61,672 bases of DNA from Gloeocapsopsis crepidinum LEGE 06123 (GCF_015207655.1 NZ_JADEWN010000028.1:1-61672); one strand, 5' to 3'; shown: positions 16,396 to 27,037, numbered from the stretch's first letter. Notes: a model not told the origin generated them from the sequence alone. Numbers and translations: made by a program.

Positions 16396-17631
16396 TTAGA
16401 CTTTGAATTTCTCGGTAATTCGCTTCATTGCTGCTTCAACATTTTCGCGACTATTAAAAGCAGAAATGCGGAAATAACCTTCGCCTGCTGCACCAAAACC
16501 TGAACCAGGAGTTCCAACAACATGGCAAGTATGCAGTAATTTATCGAAGAAATCCCAACTTGAAAGATTATTCGGCGTTTGTACCCAAACATACGGTGCA
16601 TTTACACCACCATATACAGCAATTCCAGCAGCGGTGAGTTGTTCGCGGATGATTTTGGCATTTTCGAGATAAAAGCTTACCAGGGCTTTAATTTGGGCTT
16701 GTCCTTCGTCAGAATAAACAGCTTCCGCACCGCGTTGCACGATATAAGAAACACCATTGAACTTTGTTGATTGGCGGCGGTTCCACAGTTTCCACAATTC
16801 CACATCAGAACCATCTGCAGCTTTGGCGGTGAGAGATTTAGGTACAACAGTTAATGCACAACGAGTTCCGGTAAAACCCGCATTTTTAGAGAAAGAACGA
16901 AATTCGATCGCACAATCTCGCGCCCCTTCAATTTCGTAAATTGAATGCGGTAGTTCGGGATCGGTAATATAAGCTTCGTAGGCGGCATCAAAGAAGATAA
17001 TTGAGTTATGCGCTTTGGCATAGTCTACCCATGCTTTGAGGTGTTCTTTGCTAGCTGTTGCACCTGTCGGGTTATTGGGAAAGCACAAATAAATTAAATC
17101 AACTTTCTCAGTGGGAATCTTGGCAGTAAAATGATTTTCTGCGGTGATTGGGAGATAAACTAAACCTGCATATTCGCCTTTGTCGTTAATTTCACCTGTA
17201 TGTCCTGCCATGACATTGGTATCTACATACACAGGATAAACGGGGTCGGTAACGGCGATCGCATTATCGTTACCAAAAATATCAAGAATATTACCTGTAT
17301 CGCACTTAGAACCGTCAGAGATGAAGATTTCTGAAGCATCAACATCGCATCCGCGTGCTTGAAAATCATGAGTGGCGATTTTTTCTCTTAACCAAGCATA
17401 ACCTTGTTCGGGACCATAGCCTTTAAATGTTGCGCGATCGCCCATTTCTTCAACAGCTGCGATCATTGCAGTGCGACACGCTTGTGGTAATGGTTCGGTG
17501 ACATCCCCAATCCCAAGTCGAATAATATTTGCCTCTGGGTTCGCGTCAGCAAAGGCATTTACCCGTCGGGCAATTTCTGGAAATAAGTAGCCTGCTTTGA
17601 GTTTGAGATAGTTATCGTTAATCGTTGCCAT
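16396..17631 (-). CDS. dapL: LL-diaminopimelate aminotransferase
   Basis: DapL converts tetrahydrodipicolinate directly to LL-diaminopimelate using glutamate, the short lysine/peptidoglycan route of cyanobacteria, plants and Chlamydia. The 411 residues match the family in length. Diagnostic stretches are [67 protein letters not shown] and the PLP Lys in [14 protein letters not shown]. It starts at ATG 17631, the usual [11 protein letters not shown]. It stands alone, divergent from a glycosyltransferase gene. Confidence 0.96.
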   Translation of the reverse strand: MATINDNYLKLKAGYLFPEIARRVNAFADANPEANIIRLGIGDVTEPLPQACRTAMIAAVEEMGDRATFKGYGPEQGYAWLREKIATHDFQARGCDVDASEIFISDGSKCDTGNILDIFGNDNAIAVTDPVYPVYVDTNVMAGHTGEINDKGEYAGLVYLPITAENHFTAKIPTEKVDLIYLCFPNNPTGATASKEHLKAWVDYAKAHNSIIFFDAAYEAYITDPELPHSIYEIEGARDCAIEFRSFSKNAGFTGTRCALTVVPKSLTAKAADGSDVELWKLWNRRQSTKFNGVSYIVQRGAEAVYSDEGQAQIKALVSFYLENAKIIREQLTAAGIAVYGGVNAPYVWVQTPNNLSSWDFFDKLLHTCHVVGTPGSGFGAAGEGYFRISAFNSRENVEAAMKRITEKFKV

Positions 17632-17714
17632 GTAGAATCGCCTTGAATACCGTAGAATAGCTTACTGCCAATTATCTCTAATAAGGGGTGAGGAGTGAGG
17701 GGCGAGGGAAAGAT

Positions 17715-18704
17715 ATGAGAAAGCTTTATTTTTTGGTTCCTGGAACGGGTGGTAAATTTGCGTGTGGAGGACTTTGGGCAGAATTAAAAACCTTGCATCT
17801 GGTAAAGCAGGTGTGTCGTGCAGATGTTGTCACGTATCGACAGAAAGAAAAAGATACGCTGTTTTTGGATGATTTATTACACGACGAGAACTTAGATGAT
17901 GTGATTTTTGTGATTAGTTGGGGCTTTGATATTCCGCAACTTGCTAACAAGCTAGAGCCTTATCATGTTATTTATCATGCTCATAGTACGGGTTATGGAT
18001 TTAAATTACCGGCAAGCATTCCAATTATTACTGTTAGCCGGAATACAATGGGTTACTGGGGACAATATGCGCCAAATTCATTAATTTATTATTTACCCAA
18101 TCAAATATCTGATGAGTTTAGAGATTTAAAGATAGAGCGCGATATTGATGTATTAGTACAAGCACGAAAATCTTCAAAATACCTTCTGCAAGAATTAATT
18201 CCAGCTTTAAAACAGCAGTGTAATGTCGTTGTTGTCGATTCTTATATTGAAGATTTAGCAAAGTTATTTAATCGAGCTAAAGTTTATCTTTATGACTCGG
18301 CTGAGTATTGGGGAATGCAGGGAGTTAGTGAAGGCTTTGGATTGCAACCCCTCGAAGCAATGGCATGTGGCTGTCAAGTTTTTTCTAGTATCAATGGCGG
18401 GCTTTCCGATTATTTAGATCCAGGTTTTAATTGCTATAAAATTGCTGGGTATGCGCGAGATTATGATGTTAAACGAATTTTAAGAATAATAGAAAAACCA
18501 GAAGCAATCATACTACCCGAATCATTCTTTACAGAGTATCGAACTCAGAATATTCTTAACCGCTTGCAGGTCATTTTATACGAGATTAACGACTTCTTTA
18601 ATTGCAAGAATTTACCTGGTAATATTCAAGACTTAACAAGTATCCGCGTAGCACAACTAAGAATACAGCGAGTATTTGATAAGTTGAAGAATAAATTTAC
18701 ATAG
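17715..18704 (+). CDS. glycosyltransferase, GT-B fold (GT4-like)
   Basis: This 329-residue protein has a C-terminal half with the glycosyltransferase signature SEGFGLQPLEAMACGCQVFSS followed by GGLSDYL, where the Glu binds the nucleotide sugar phosphate. Its N-terminal half opens LYFLVPGTGGKFACGGLWAE, a glycine-rich loop reminiscent of GT-B acceptor domains. The protein is shorter than classic GT4 enzymes. ATG 17715 follows GAGGGAAAG; the longer frame from 17688 lies in repeat DNA. The sugar and acceptor are unknown. It ends 4 bases from the converging saccharopine dehydrogenase-like gene. Confidence 0.75.
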   Translation: MRKLYFLVPGTGGKFACGGLWAELKTLHLVKQVCRADVVTYRQKEKDTLFLDDLLHDENLDDVIFVISWGFDIPQLANKLEPYHVIYHAHSTGYGFKLPASIPIITVSRNTMGYWGQYAPNSLIYYLPNQISDEFRDLKIERDIDVLVQARKSSKYLLQELIPALKQQCNVVVVDSYIEDLAKLFNRAKVYLYDSAEYWGMQGVSEGFGLQPLEAMACGCQVFSSINGGLSDYLDPGFNCYKIAGYARDYDVKRILRIIEKPEAIILPESFFTEYRTQNILNRLQVILYEINDFFNCKNLPGNIQDLTSIRVAQLRIQRVFDKLKNKFT

Positions 18705-18708
18705 CAGC

Positions 18709-19761
18709 TTAGATTAAATCTTCGCGCACAACCCCATCAAAATCTAAGATGAAATCTGCACCATAAACTAACGATGGTGTTTGAAATCCAGGATGAAATT
18801 GTCCTGCAAGTACTCTTGAAACAATTTCTACTGCTGTCATTATTGTTAAGGTGTAACCTTCAGGACATTGCAAGCGCGATATCGCAGTTTTTCCAGAATC
18901 ATCTACGACTTCTCCCCAGAGTAGACTTTTGCCTTGAGTGCGTTCTGTCTCTGTTGGTCCTGGTAACTGCTTTTGAATCAAACGCTTTTGCAAGTTTTGT
19001 ACTGGTGGTAAGCTCAATAATCCACCAATATAGCGCGTTGCAACCATTCCCATACGTATCAATGCGGGAAAGGCGGCGTAAACTTCAATGTTAGGAATAC
19101 CTGTAGTGTAAAAAGCTGTGGACACGTCTCCCCAGGGAATCGTTACGGCAGTCACTGCACCTTGTCCAAAATCAATTGGACGTGTTTTCCAAGCTGGGGG
19201 AACAGAAGTTAGAACTCCACTATGTCGTACGAAACCTCCCTTACCTTGGGCTTCGACCATTGTAGTCGCTGTTCCGCGTGAAATTCTACCTAATGCTTGA
19301 AAGGCAAGAGTTAGTTGTGTTGCGGTGGGAAGGCGGGCTTTGAGATGTGCGGCGAGACAATCAGAAGGAACAACATCAAAACCTACGCCAGGAAGCAGCA
19401 TAATACCTGCGGCTTGGGCTGAAGCATTCTGTGCAGCGATCGCCTCAAAGACTGCAACTTCTCCAGTAATATCTAAATAATGCGTCTTTGTGCGCAAGCA
19501 TCCGGCAACTAGTGACTTTGTCGTTTGTGAAAAAGGACCTGCACAGTTTAGAACAGCTGGTACGTCAGCTAAAGCCTCATCAATAGCAGGAGGATTATTT
19601 AGAGTGAATATACGATACTCTAGTCCTAGTTCTGTTGCTAATGTTGCTATTTTTTGGGAACTACGCCCTGCAAGGATCGGAGATAGCCCTTTTTGTACTG
19701 CTAAGCGTGCAATGAGTTCTCCGGTGTAACCATTAGCACCGTATAGCAAGAATGATGACAT
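18709..19761 (-). CDS. saccharopine dehydrogenase-like NADP-binding protein (enoyl reductase type)
   Basis: This 350-residue protein from ATG 19761 has an N-terminal Rossmann motif LLYGANGYTGELIARLA and then ILAGRSSQKIATLA, as in the saccharopine dehydrogenase NADP-binding family. VLNCAGPFSQTTKSLVAGCL, HYLDITGE and GVGFDVVPSDC are typical of the sub-group that includes mycobacterial trans-acting enoyl reductases. True saccharopine dehydrogenase activity is unlikely. The substrate is not evident from the neighbours. Alternative upstream start at 19797 is possible but adds residues absent from relatives. Confidence 0.8.
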   Translation of the reverse strand: MSSFLLYGANGYTGELIARLAVQKGLSPILAGRSSQKIATLATELGLEYRIFTLNNPPAIDEALADVPAVLNCAGPFSQTTKSLVAGCLRTKTHYLDITGEVAVFEAIAAQNASAQAAGIMLLPGVGFDVVPSDCLAAHLKARLPTATQLTLAFQALGRISRGTATTMVEAQGKGGFVRHSGVLTSVPPAWKTRPIDFGQGAVTAVTIPWGDVSTAFYTTGIPNIEVYAAFPALIRMGMVATRYIGGLLSLPPVQNLQKRLIQKQLPGPTETERTQGKSLLWGEVVDDSGKTAISRLQCPEGYTLTIMTAVEIVSRVLAGQFHPGFQTPSLVYGADFILDFDGVVREDLI

Positions 19762-19912
19762 TTTTGAGTAGGAAATGCACTTTAGAAGACATGACAATTG
19801 TGGGATTACTAGACTCTATTAAGAATCAATCGTTAGCATGATTTTTTGTGTTCTTGATTCTTTTATTGATTTTATAATAAAAAATTAATTTACGCAGACA
19901 ACATAGAATTAA

Positions 19913-20098
19913 GAGGATGTCTGAAAAGAGATAAACAGTTGTCTAAACTGCCCCTCTGCCCTCCAATTTTGGGGAGTTCTGAAGTTGAAGTCCCTCACTG
20001 GTGGAGAACCACTGCATTGCGGGAGTGTCCCCCGTTGTAGCAAGTGGCATGGATTTAGGAGGCAAATTCAGCATCTTCAACACTTCTCAAACATCCTC
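19913..20098. mobile_element. MITE-like element, 186 bp
   Basis: The two ends form terminal inverted repeats: GAGGATGTCTGAAAAG at 19913-19928 and, read in reverse from 20098, GAGGATGTTTGAGAAG (14 of 16 match). TAA flanks both ends (19910-19912 and 20099-20101) as a candidate 3-base target duplication, like that of IS5-type elements. No ORF lies inside. The element fills most of the gap before the ABC transporter gene. Confidence 0.7.
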
Positions 20099-20233
20099 TA
20101 AGCAAAAAAAAGAGATAAGTTAATGATTAATGTAGTTCTTTTTAAAAAAAGTAGTAAATAATTTTTGCAGCTACTAATACAGAGAAAAATTAGAAAAGTA
20201 ATTGACCGATCTTTATCCTAGAAAGGTGATTTA

Positions 20234-22042
20234 GTGTCAAAACATAGGTATCAAAAAAATTATCGCCGTCATAAATATCCTCTGAATCGCTTACTCGCCT
20301 ATAGTCGTCAATATCGCGGTCAAATTTGGTTGGCATCGCTGTATTCAGTGTTGAATAAAGTATTTGATTTAGCACCACCTGCTTTGATTGGTGTTGCGGT
20401 TGATGTCGTTGTAAACCAACAGAATTCAGTGATTGCGCGTTGGGGCGTACAAGATATTTATACACAGTTTGTTATTCTTTCTATTTTAACTGTTATTGTT
20501 TGGATCTTCGAGTCAGTTTTTGAATACGCTCACTCCCGACAATGGCGGAATTTAGCTCAAACAATTCAACATGATTTACGTTTAGATGCTTATCAACATT
20601 TACAAGAATTAGAATTAGCTTATTTTGAGGAACGCAGTACAGGTGGTTTGATGTCAATCTTGAGTGATGATATCAACCAACTAGAACGATTTCTGGATGT
20701 TGGCGCGAATGACTTAATTCAAGTGACAACGACAGTTGTTGTGATTGCAGGTGCTTTTTTTATTATGGCTCCGAGTGTGGCTTGGATGGCAATGCTTCCG
20801 ATGCCATTTATTCTTTGGGGTTCGGTGGCATTTCAACGATTGTTAGCACCACGTTATGCTGATGTACGTGAGAAGGTGGGTTTTCTAAATTCGCGTCTGG
20901 CAAATAATTTGTCAGGAATGTTGACAATCAAAAGTTTTGTAGCAGAAGACTACGAAGCCCAACGGGTACGTGAGGAAAGTGCAGCTTATCGTCAAAGTAA
21001 TCGGAAGGCGATCGCACTTTCTGCGGCGTTTGTGCCGTTAATTCGGATGATTATTCTTGCTGGCTTTACCGCGTTATTACTCTATGGTGGTTTGGCAGCA
21101 GTGGAAGGTAGAATTACTGTAGGAACTTACAGCGTGTTGGTGTTCCTGATTCAGCGGTTATTATGGCCTTTAACTCGATTAGGCGAAACGTTTGACCAGT
21201 ATCAACGCGCTATGGCTTCAACCAGTCGCGTGATGAATTTGCTTGATACTCCAGTTGCAATCCATACTGGAGACGTGGCGCTTCCTGTGGAGAAGGTACG
21301 AGGTGAAATTGAATTGCACAATGTCACTTTTGCTTACAATGGGCGCGATCCTGTCATTGAAAATTTATCGTTATATGTTCCTGCAGGAAAAACGATCGCG
21401 ATTGTCGGTTCTACAGGTTCGGGTAAGAGTACTCTAGTAAAACTGTTGTTGCGGTTGTATGAAGTGCAATCAGGTAGCATTACACTTGATGGCATTGAGT
21501 TACGCGATTTAAAATTTAACGATTTGCGTCGCGCGATTGGTTTAGTTAGCCAAGATGTCTTTTTGTTTCACGGGACAGTTGCAGAAAATATCGCCTACGG
21601 AAGTTTTGACGCAACACCAGCAGAAATTATCCACGCTGCTACCATTGCCGAAGCACATGAGTTTATCATGCAGCTTCCTCAAGACTACGATACAATCGTT
21701 GGCGAACGCGGGCAAAAGTTGTCTGGGGGACAGCGACAAAGAATTGCGATCGCCCGCGCTGTTTTAAAAAATCCTCCGATTTTGATTTTAGATGAAGCCA
21801 CTTCTGCGGTAGATAATGAAACTGAAGCCGCTATTCAGCGATCGCTAGAAAAAATTACGCTAAATCGCACAACGATTGCGATCGCGCATCGGCTATCTAC
21901 TGTGCGTAATGCCGATTGTATTTACGTTATGGAATACGGTAAGTTAGTTGAAAAAGGAACCCACGAACAACTCATCGCCAAACAAGGAATTTATGCCAGC
22001 CTTTGGCGGGTACAATCAGGTTTAAACGTTGCTAGTGGTTAG
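20234..22042 (+). CDS. ABC exporter, fused permease and ATPase (half-transporter)
   Basis: This 602-residue half-transporter probably works as a dimer exporting lipids, peptides or drugs. The six-helix membrane domain spans about 25-315. The ATPase domain (about 345-590) has Walker [10 protein letters not shown], the Q-loop at SQDVFLFHG, signature LSGGQRQR, Walker [13 protein letters not shown] and the H-loop IAHRLST. GTG 20234 follows GAAAGGTG. It resembles MsbA/LmrA-like cyanobacterial exporters with [20 protein letters not shown] near the N-terminus. Substrate unknown. The MITE lies directly upstream. Confidence 0.92.
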   Translation: MSKHRYQKNYRRHKYPLNRLLAYSRQYRGQIWLASLYSVLNKVFDLAPPALIGVAVDVVVNQQNSVIARWGVQDIYTQFVILSILTVIVWIFESVFEYAHSRQWRNLAQTIQHDLRLDAYQHLQELELAYFEERSTGGLMSILSDDINQLERFLDVGANDLIQVTTTVVVIAGAFFIMAPSVAWMAMLPMPFILWGSVAFQRLLAPRYADVREKVGFLNSRLANNLSGMLTIKSFVAEDYEAQRVREESAAYRQSNRKAIALSAAFVPLIRMIILAGFTALLLYGGLAAVEGRITVGTYSVLVFLIQRLLWPLTRLGETFDQYQRAMASTSRVMNLLDTPVAIHTGDVALPVEKVRGEIELHNVTFAYNGRDPVIENLSLYVPAGKTIAIVGSTGSGKSTLVKLLLRLYEVQSGSITLDGIELRDLKFNDLRRAIGLVSQDVFLFHGTVAENIAYGSFDATPAEIIHAATIAEAHEFIMQLPQDYDTIVGERGQKLSGGQRQRIAIARAVLKNPPILILDEATSAVDNETEAAIQRSLEKITLNRTTIAIAHRLSTVRNADCIYVMEYGKLVEKGTHEQLIAKQGIYASLWRVQSGLNVASG

Positions 22043-22123
22043 TTGCTAGTCACTAGTCACTTGTATCATCAATAACTAACCAGATTTGATCTTAATTACC
22101 AGTCTTTAAATTTTGCATTGCTT

Positions 22124-22549
22124 ATGTTTTTTGGTAGCCCTCAACCTCATTCTCAAGAAAATACTTGGCAACGTCAGTTAGATCAATTTGCCAAGGTAAA
22201 TCAACAAGAACTTGCAGCTTTGTCTTGGGGATTATGGCTAGAAAATGGCGATCGTCAAGGAACTTTAGGAATTAATCTAAAGCCACAACCGCACTTTGTG
22301 TATTGTCCAAAATCGGCAATTGAAACTTTAAATGATAATGTGGAAAATCAAATTCAAGAGATTTTAGGTATTGTTGATAACCACCAACCAGAAAAAGAGG
22401 TTTTAATTATTGGTATTGGCAGCGAACAAATCAAAATAATTCATTATGAGCCTAAACCTACACCACCTATTTGTTACGCACAATTAGCAATTGATGTTAA
22501 TACTTTATTAGAACGATTAGAACAGCATTTATCTGAACAAATATCCTAA
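22124..22549 (+). CDS. conserved cyanobacterial protein, possible CcmS-like carboxysome chaperone
   Basis: This 141-residue protein starts MFFGSPQPHSQENTWQRQLD at ATG 22124. Central features are NQQELAALSWGLWLENGD, PHFVYCPKSAIETLN and EVLIIGIGSEQIKIIHYEP; there is no membrane segment. The pattern is what I recall for the beta-carboxysome assembly chaperone CcmS family, but I cannot verify this and no carboxysome gene is near. It lies 80 bases behind the ABC exporter on the same strand, and could be read from its promoter. Confidence 0.5.
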   Translation: MFFGSPQPHSQENTWQRQLDQFAKVNQQELAALSWGLWLENGDRQGTLGINLKPQPHFVYCPKSAIETLNDNVENQIQEILGIVDNHQPEKEVLIIGIGSEQIKIIHYEPKPTPPICYAQLAIDVNTLLERLEQHLSEQIS

Positions 22550-22589
22550 AAAATGAGTAGCTTAAATATGAAAATTCTCAATAGCTATC

Positions 22590-22928
22590 ATGAATGACAC
22601 AGATAAAAGAAAACTCCTGTCTGGATTAAGCCACGGTTCGTTGAGTCTTAACATTGTTGTATTTCCAGTTCTCGTACCCATCATTATCTTGTTGGTTACG
22701 GATGATGAAATTGTGCGTGGAAATGCCAAAGAAGCAATTAACTTTGCAATCAATATCATTATTTGTGCTGTCATCAGTTCGATACTTATTTTAGTAGAAG
22801 GGATTGGTATTTTCCTACTTTACCTACTTGCTATTATCAGCTTTATCATGCCACTTATTGCTACTATATATGCCGTAAAAAACATACATAAGCCGTATCA
22901 TTATCCTTTAATTTGGCATTTTTTATAG
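22590..22928 (+). CDS. DUF4870 domain-containing membrane protein
   Basis: This 112-residue protein has three to four membrane helices (about 20-37, 45-65, 68-100). The DUF4870 pattern is visible: LSGLSHGSLSLNIVVFPVL, then DDEIVRGNAKEAINFAINI and a C-terminal VKNIHKPYHYPL. Function unknown; related Tic20/DUF4870 proteins are small integral membrane proteins. It starts at ATG 22590 (MNDTDKRKLL). It stands alone before the kinase gene. Confidence 0.78.
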   Translation: MNDTDKRKLLSGLSHGSLSLNIVVFPVLVPIIILLVTDDEIVRGNAKEAINFAINIIICAVISSILILVEGIGIFLLYLLAIISFIMPLIATIYAVKNIHKPYHYPLIWHFL

Positions 22929-23080
22929 CGGTATATAAGTGAAGCTAATAGAAAAATGTATCGCCAACTTATTTAAATTGTGAAGTTTTTAGGAACAAAC
23001 CATAAAATACCTAAAAAAGAGATAATGATTTAAGATCGCTATACTATGTACCGTTTTAATTAAAAGGACAATTTGGCAGA

Positions 23081-26000
23081 ATGCAGCCTGTCCAATCAAC
23101 ACAGCAAAATCAAGAAATTCAACAGGATAGTTCTGTAGCTGTAGATACAGCTATTTTCTTTGAACTTTCTACAGATTTACTGTGTGTCATTAGCTGGGAT
23201 GGTACGTTGAAGAAGGTAAATCCAGCTTTTGGTAAGACATTAGGATATTTAGCTGCCCAATTACAGCAGCAGAAGTTTATAGACTTGGTTCATCCTGAAG
23301 ATCAAGATAAAACACTTGCAGCGATCGCTCAAAGTCAAATAAGTGATGGCACAGCATCCTGTGAGAATCGCTACCGCTGTCACGATGGTTCGTATAAACT
23401 CTTAGAGTGGACTGTCCGTTTTGAAGTAAAGACAGGATTAATTTACGCAATCGCCCGCGAAGCGGCGAATAATTCCACCACAGATACGGCACTCTATCGC
23501 ACCTTAGCACGCAATCTTCCCAAATCTGCTGTCTTCTTATTTAACCATGATTTGCGTTACGAGCTATGCGAGGGTCAAGAAATAGCCAGCATGGGCTTTA
23601 CCCAAGATAGCTTGGCAGGAAAAACCATTTGGGAAGCATTACCATCAGAATTTAGTGCAGAAGTTGAGTCACTGTACCGCGCAACACTTACAGGACAAGA
23701 AATTGTGACTGAAATGATTTGTTGCGGTCATGCTTACACCATACATACTGTACCTGTGTGTAACGAACAGCAGGAAATTGTTGCAGGGATGGCGATCCTC
23801 CAAAATATTGATGAACGCAAGCAAAATGAGGAAACGGTACGACGACAAATCGGAGAAATTGAAGCAATTTATACCTCCGCACCGATTGGATTATGTTTCT
23901 TAGATACTGACTTGCGTTATGTGCGCGTCAACGATCGCTTAGCCGAAATTAATGGTATCCCAGCAGCAGAACACATCGGTAAATCTATTGAGGAACTCTT
24001 ACCTGAACTAGGTGAATTGCAAGCACAGTTGTTTGCACAAGTGATTCAAACTGGAGTACCTATTTTAGATATGGAACTACATGGTACTACCCCAGCGCAA
24101 CCAGGAATCGAGCGCGATTGGTTAGTGAGTTACTACCCACTACGCGATCGCGATAACCATATTCTTGGTATCAATATTGTTGTTCAGGAAATTACACAGC
24201 GCAAGCAACAAGCTACTGAACTCAAAGAACGAGAAAGACAGCTAACAACAATTTTATCGAATACTCCCGATGTAATTTGCCGTTACAGTAAGGACTTTCG
24301 CTATCTTTATATCAGTCCCGCTGCTGAACGAATTGTCGGGATTCCCACAAACCAATTCATTGGTAAAACAAATGCAGAAATAGGGATGCCAGAAACATAC
24401 ACTAAGACGTGGGAGAATCTGATTACAGAAGTTTTGACAACAGGTCATCAACAAGTTTTAGAGTTTAACTTCTCCTACGCATCTAGAACGTGGCATTTCT
24501 ACTCGATATTTATTCCAGAATTTGCACCTGACAGTTCAGTTGAATCAGTACTCGTTGTCAGTCGCGATGTGACCGAACGTCGTCAAGCTGAAGAATCCTT
24601 AGCGAAAAGTCAAGATTGGTTGCAACTTTCCCAACAAGCAGGGCACATTGGTGCTTTTGTTTGGGACATAATGACAGGAGATATTGTTTGGACGCAACAG
24701 CTAGAAATTCTGTATGGGTTAACTCCTAGTAGCTTTGGCGGTACTTACGAACACTGGCGACAACAAGTTCACCCAGAGGACTTAGCGCGAATTGAGCAAA
24801 GTTTGCAAGAGAAGATGCAGACTCGCAGTGAAGAGTGGCAAGGAGATTTTCGGATTTTTCACGCTCAAACTGGGGAAATGCGCTGGATCGCTGCTAAAAG
24901 TCGCTTCTTTTATGATGATTGTGGGCAAGCAGTTCGGATGATTGGCGTCAATCTTGATATTAGCGATCGCAAACATACAGAAGTTGCGTTACGCGAAAGT
25001 GAACTGAATTACCGGATGCTAGCAGATACAATGCCACAGTTGTTCTGGACAACGCTACCTGATGGCTACCACGAATATTACAACCAGCGCTGGTACGATT
25101 ATACCGGATTAACGTTAGAGGAAACCAAAGGGACTGGCTGGAATCACGTTTTGCATCCTGAGGATCGACAACGCAGTTGGGAAGTCTGGAGTGAGTCGCT
25201 GTGTACAGGGAAAAATTATGAAATTGAATATCGGTTTCGTCGCTTTGATGGAGAATACCGCTGGTTTTTAGGCAGGGCATTTCCTTTACGCGATCAGAGT
25301 GGACAAATTATTCGCTGGTTTGGTTCGTGTACTGATATTCACGATCAAAAAATTGCCTTAGAAGAACGCGATCGCGCCGTAGAACGCGAACGAACCGCAA
25401 GATCGCAAGCTGAAGCAGCGAACCGAATTAAAGATGAGTTTCTAGCAGTACTATCACACGAGTTGCGATCGCCACTCAATCCAATTTTAGGTTGGGCAAA
25501 ACTTCTTCTCAGTCGAAAATTTGATGAAGAGACAACGCGCAAAGCTTTACAAACAATCGAGCGCAATGCACAATTACAAACACGCCTGATTGAAGACTTA
25601 CTAGATATCTCGCGAATCTTACGCGGTAAGCTGAGCTTAAACATCACGCAAGTTAACTTAGTCACAATTGTAGAAGCCGCACTCGAAACTGTACGACTCG
25701 CGGCGGAGGCGAAAGCGATTAACTTACACTTCATCATGGCATCGGCACGCGATCGAGAGTTCCAAATTACGGGAGATGCAGCGCGGTTGCAGCAAATTAT
25801 TTGGAATCTCCTCACAAATGCAGTCAAGTTTACCCCCAATGGTGGGCGCGTTGAAGTCAAGCTGGATTATGTGTTCTCAGGTTTGAATTATGAATTGGGG
25901 AATTCTACAACTCAAAACTCACAAAGATGTGTGCAAATTCAAATCAGCGATACTGGTAAAGGAATTGCACCTGAATTTCTCCCCCATGTATTTGATTATT

Positions 26001-26602
26001 TCCGTCAAGCTGATAGCAGCATTACGCGAAAATTTGGTGGACTAGGGTTAGGACTTGCTATTGTACGTCATTTAGCTGAACTGCATGGTGGTTCAGTCAA
26101 AGCCGATAGTCAAGGCGAAGGTAAAGGCGCAACATTTAGCGTCACGCTACCGCTACCAGAAGCAGATGTAGGAAATGCAACCTTAGGTAATAACACGCAT
26201 GACAATGACTCTGATCTCCCACTATTGGGAATACGAGCATTAATTGTAGATGACGAAGCGGATATGCGCGAGTTACTTGTTGTAACTTTAGAACAATATG
26301 GAGCGCAAGTTACTGCTGCTGCATCAGCAAGTGAAGTCTTAGAACAGTTACCACAAGCCTATCAGATTCTCATTAGTGATATCGGAATGCCCAACATAGA
26401 TGGCTACACATTAATGCGGCAAATTAGAACCTTACCAATTGAACAGGGAGGATCAATACTTGCGATCGCCTTAACTGCTTATGCTGGCGAAACCGATCAA
26501 CAAGCAGCGATCGCCGCTGGATTTAATCGACATTTAGCAAAACCCGTTGAACCTGCTAAATTGTTAGCAACTATTGTCAATCTATTCAGCAATAAATCAT
26601 AA
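23081..26602 (+). CDS. hybrid sensor histidine kinase with six PAS domains and a receiver
   Basis: This 1173-residue soluble sensor has no membrane segment. PAS domains lie at about 25-125, 138-245, 255-375, 385-500, 510-630 and 640-760; the last two are of the PAS_3 type with PAC motifs (MIGVNLDISDRKH). The HisKA box FLAVLSHELRSPLNPILGW places the phospho-acceptor at His793. The ATPase domain (about 895-1030) has LLTNAVKFTPNGG, DTGKGIAP and GGLGLGLAIVRHL. The receiver (1055-1170) has DDE, phospho-acceptor Asp1100 (ISDIGMP) and Lys in LAKPVEP. It overlaps the converging DUF29 gene by 6 bases. No output regulator is near. Confidence 0.93.
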   Translation: MQPVQSTQQNQEIQQDSSVAVDTAIFFELSTDLLCVISWDGTLKKVNPAFGKTLGYLAAQLQQQKFIDLVHPEDQDKTLAAIAQSQISDGTASCENRYRCHDGSYKLLEWTVRFEVKTGLIYAIAREAANNSTTDTALYRTLARNLPKSAVFLFNHDLRYELCEGQEIASMGFTQDSLAGKTIWEALPSEFSAEVESLYRATLTGQEIVTEMICCGHAYTIHTVPVCNEQQEIVAGMAILQNIDERKQNEETVRRQIGEIEAIYTSAPIGLCFLDTDLRYVRVNDRLAEINGIPAAEHIGKSIEELLPELGELQAQLFAQVIQTGVPILDMELHGTTPAQPGIERDWLVSYYPLRDRDNHILGINIVVQEITQRKQQATELKERERQLTTILSNTPDVICRYSKDFRYLYISPAAERIVGIPTNQFIGKTNAEIGMPETYTKTWENLITEVLTTGHQQVLEFNFSYASRTWHFYSIFIPEFAPDSSVESVLVVSRDVTERRQAEESLAKSQDWLQLSQQAGHIGAFVWDIMTGDIVWTQQLEILYGLTPSSFGGTYEHWRQQVHPEDLARIEQSLQEKMQTRSEEWQGDFRIFHAQTGEMRWIAAKSRFFYDDCGQAVRMIGVNLDISDRKHTEVALRESELNYRMLADTMPQLFWTTLPDGYHEYYNQRWYDYTGLTLEETKGTGWNHVLHPEDRQRSWEVWSESLCTGKNYEIEYRFRRFDGEYRWFLGRAFPLRDQSGQIIRWFGSCTDIHDQKIALEERDRAVERERTARSQAEAANRIKDEFLAVLSHELRSPLNPILGWAKLLLSRKFDEETTRKALQTIERNAQLQTRLIEDLLDISRILRGKLSLNITQVNLVTIVEAALETVRLAAEAKAINLHFIMASARDREFQITGDAARLQQIIWNLLTNAVKFTPNGGRVEVKLDYVFSGLNYELGNSTTQNSQRCVQIQISDTGKGIAPEFLPHVFDYFRQADSSITRKFGGLGLGLAIVRHLAELHGGSVKADSQGEGKGATFSVTLPLPEADVGNATLGNNTHDNDSDLPLLGIRALIVDDEADMRELLVVTLEQYGAQVTAAASASEVLEQLPQAYQILISDIGMPNIDGYTLMRQIRTLPIEQGGSILAIALTAYAGETDQQAAIAAGFNRHLAKPVEPAKLLATIVNLFSNKS

Positions 26603-27028
26603 ATCTTGAGCTAAGATGAGTGTCATTGCTTGCTGTAGAATCTCTTCTTGATTAACTATTTTTGCTAATTCATCCGGTTGATAGCGTCCTTCTGCAACTT
26701 CTAAAGCAGCGCAATCTATTGCTGCTGGATAAGCTTCTTCTAAAGCAATACGTAAATCTTCTGGTGGTAAGTAATAACCACCTGCTTGGCGACGTTTATT
26801 CTTTTTTTGGATCATCCGAATTGAATTACGAATTGAAACTTCCCACGAGCGCGTAGAACGCTTTTCGGCGTGTTGTTTGATAAGATGAAGCAAAAGGATG
26901 ACTGCATAACTACTGATTGCACTAATTTTGTCATCGCGACTCATTTCTTCAAGCTCTTCAACAATTGCTAATGCTCCTTTAACATCACCTTGTAATAGCA
27001 ATTCTTTGAGTGTAAATAATTCTTCCAT
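26597..27028 (-). CDS. DUF29 family protein
   Basis: This 143-residue protein fits the cyanobacterial DUF29 family of unknown function. MEELFTLKELLLQGDVKGAL opens it, followed by SYAVILLLHLIKQHAEKRST, RSWEVSIRNSIRMIQKKNKR and EEAYPAAIDCAALE, the usual DUF29 order. It is highly helical and likely soluble. The last six bases overlap the end of the kinase gene, and its start is 10 bases after the alpha/beta hydrolase stop on the same strand, so those two may be cotranscribed. Confidence 0.78.
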   Translation of the reverse strand: MEELFTLKELLLQGDVKGALAIVEELEEMSRDDKISAISSYAVILLLHLIKQHAEKRSTRSWEVSIRNSIRMIQKKNKRRQAGGYYLPPEDLRIALEEAYPAAIDCAALEVAEGRYQPDELAKIVNQEEILQQAMTLILAQDL

Positions 27029-27037
27029 AGCATTATT

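Noticed and set aside
25345-25860. Minus-strand 171-codon ORF
   Set aside because: It lies antisense to the HisKA/ATPase part of the hybrid kinase; Ser/Arg-rich composition typical of shadow frames.
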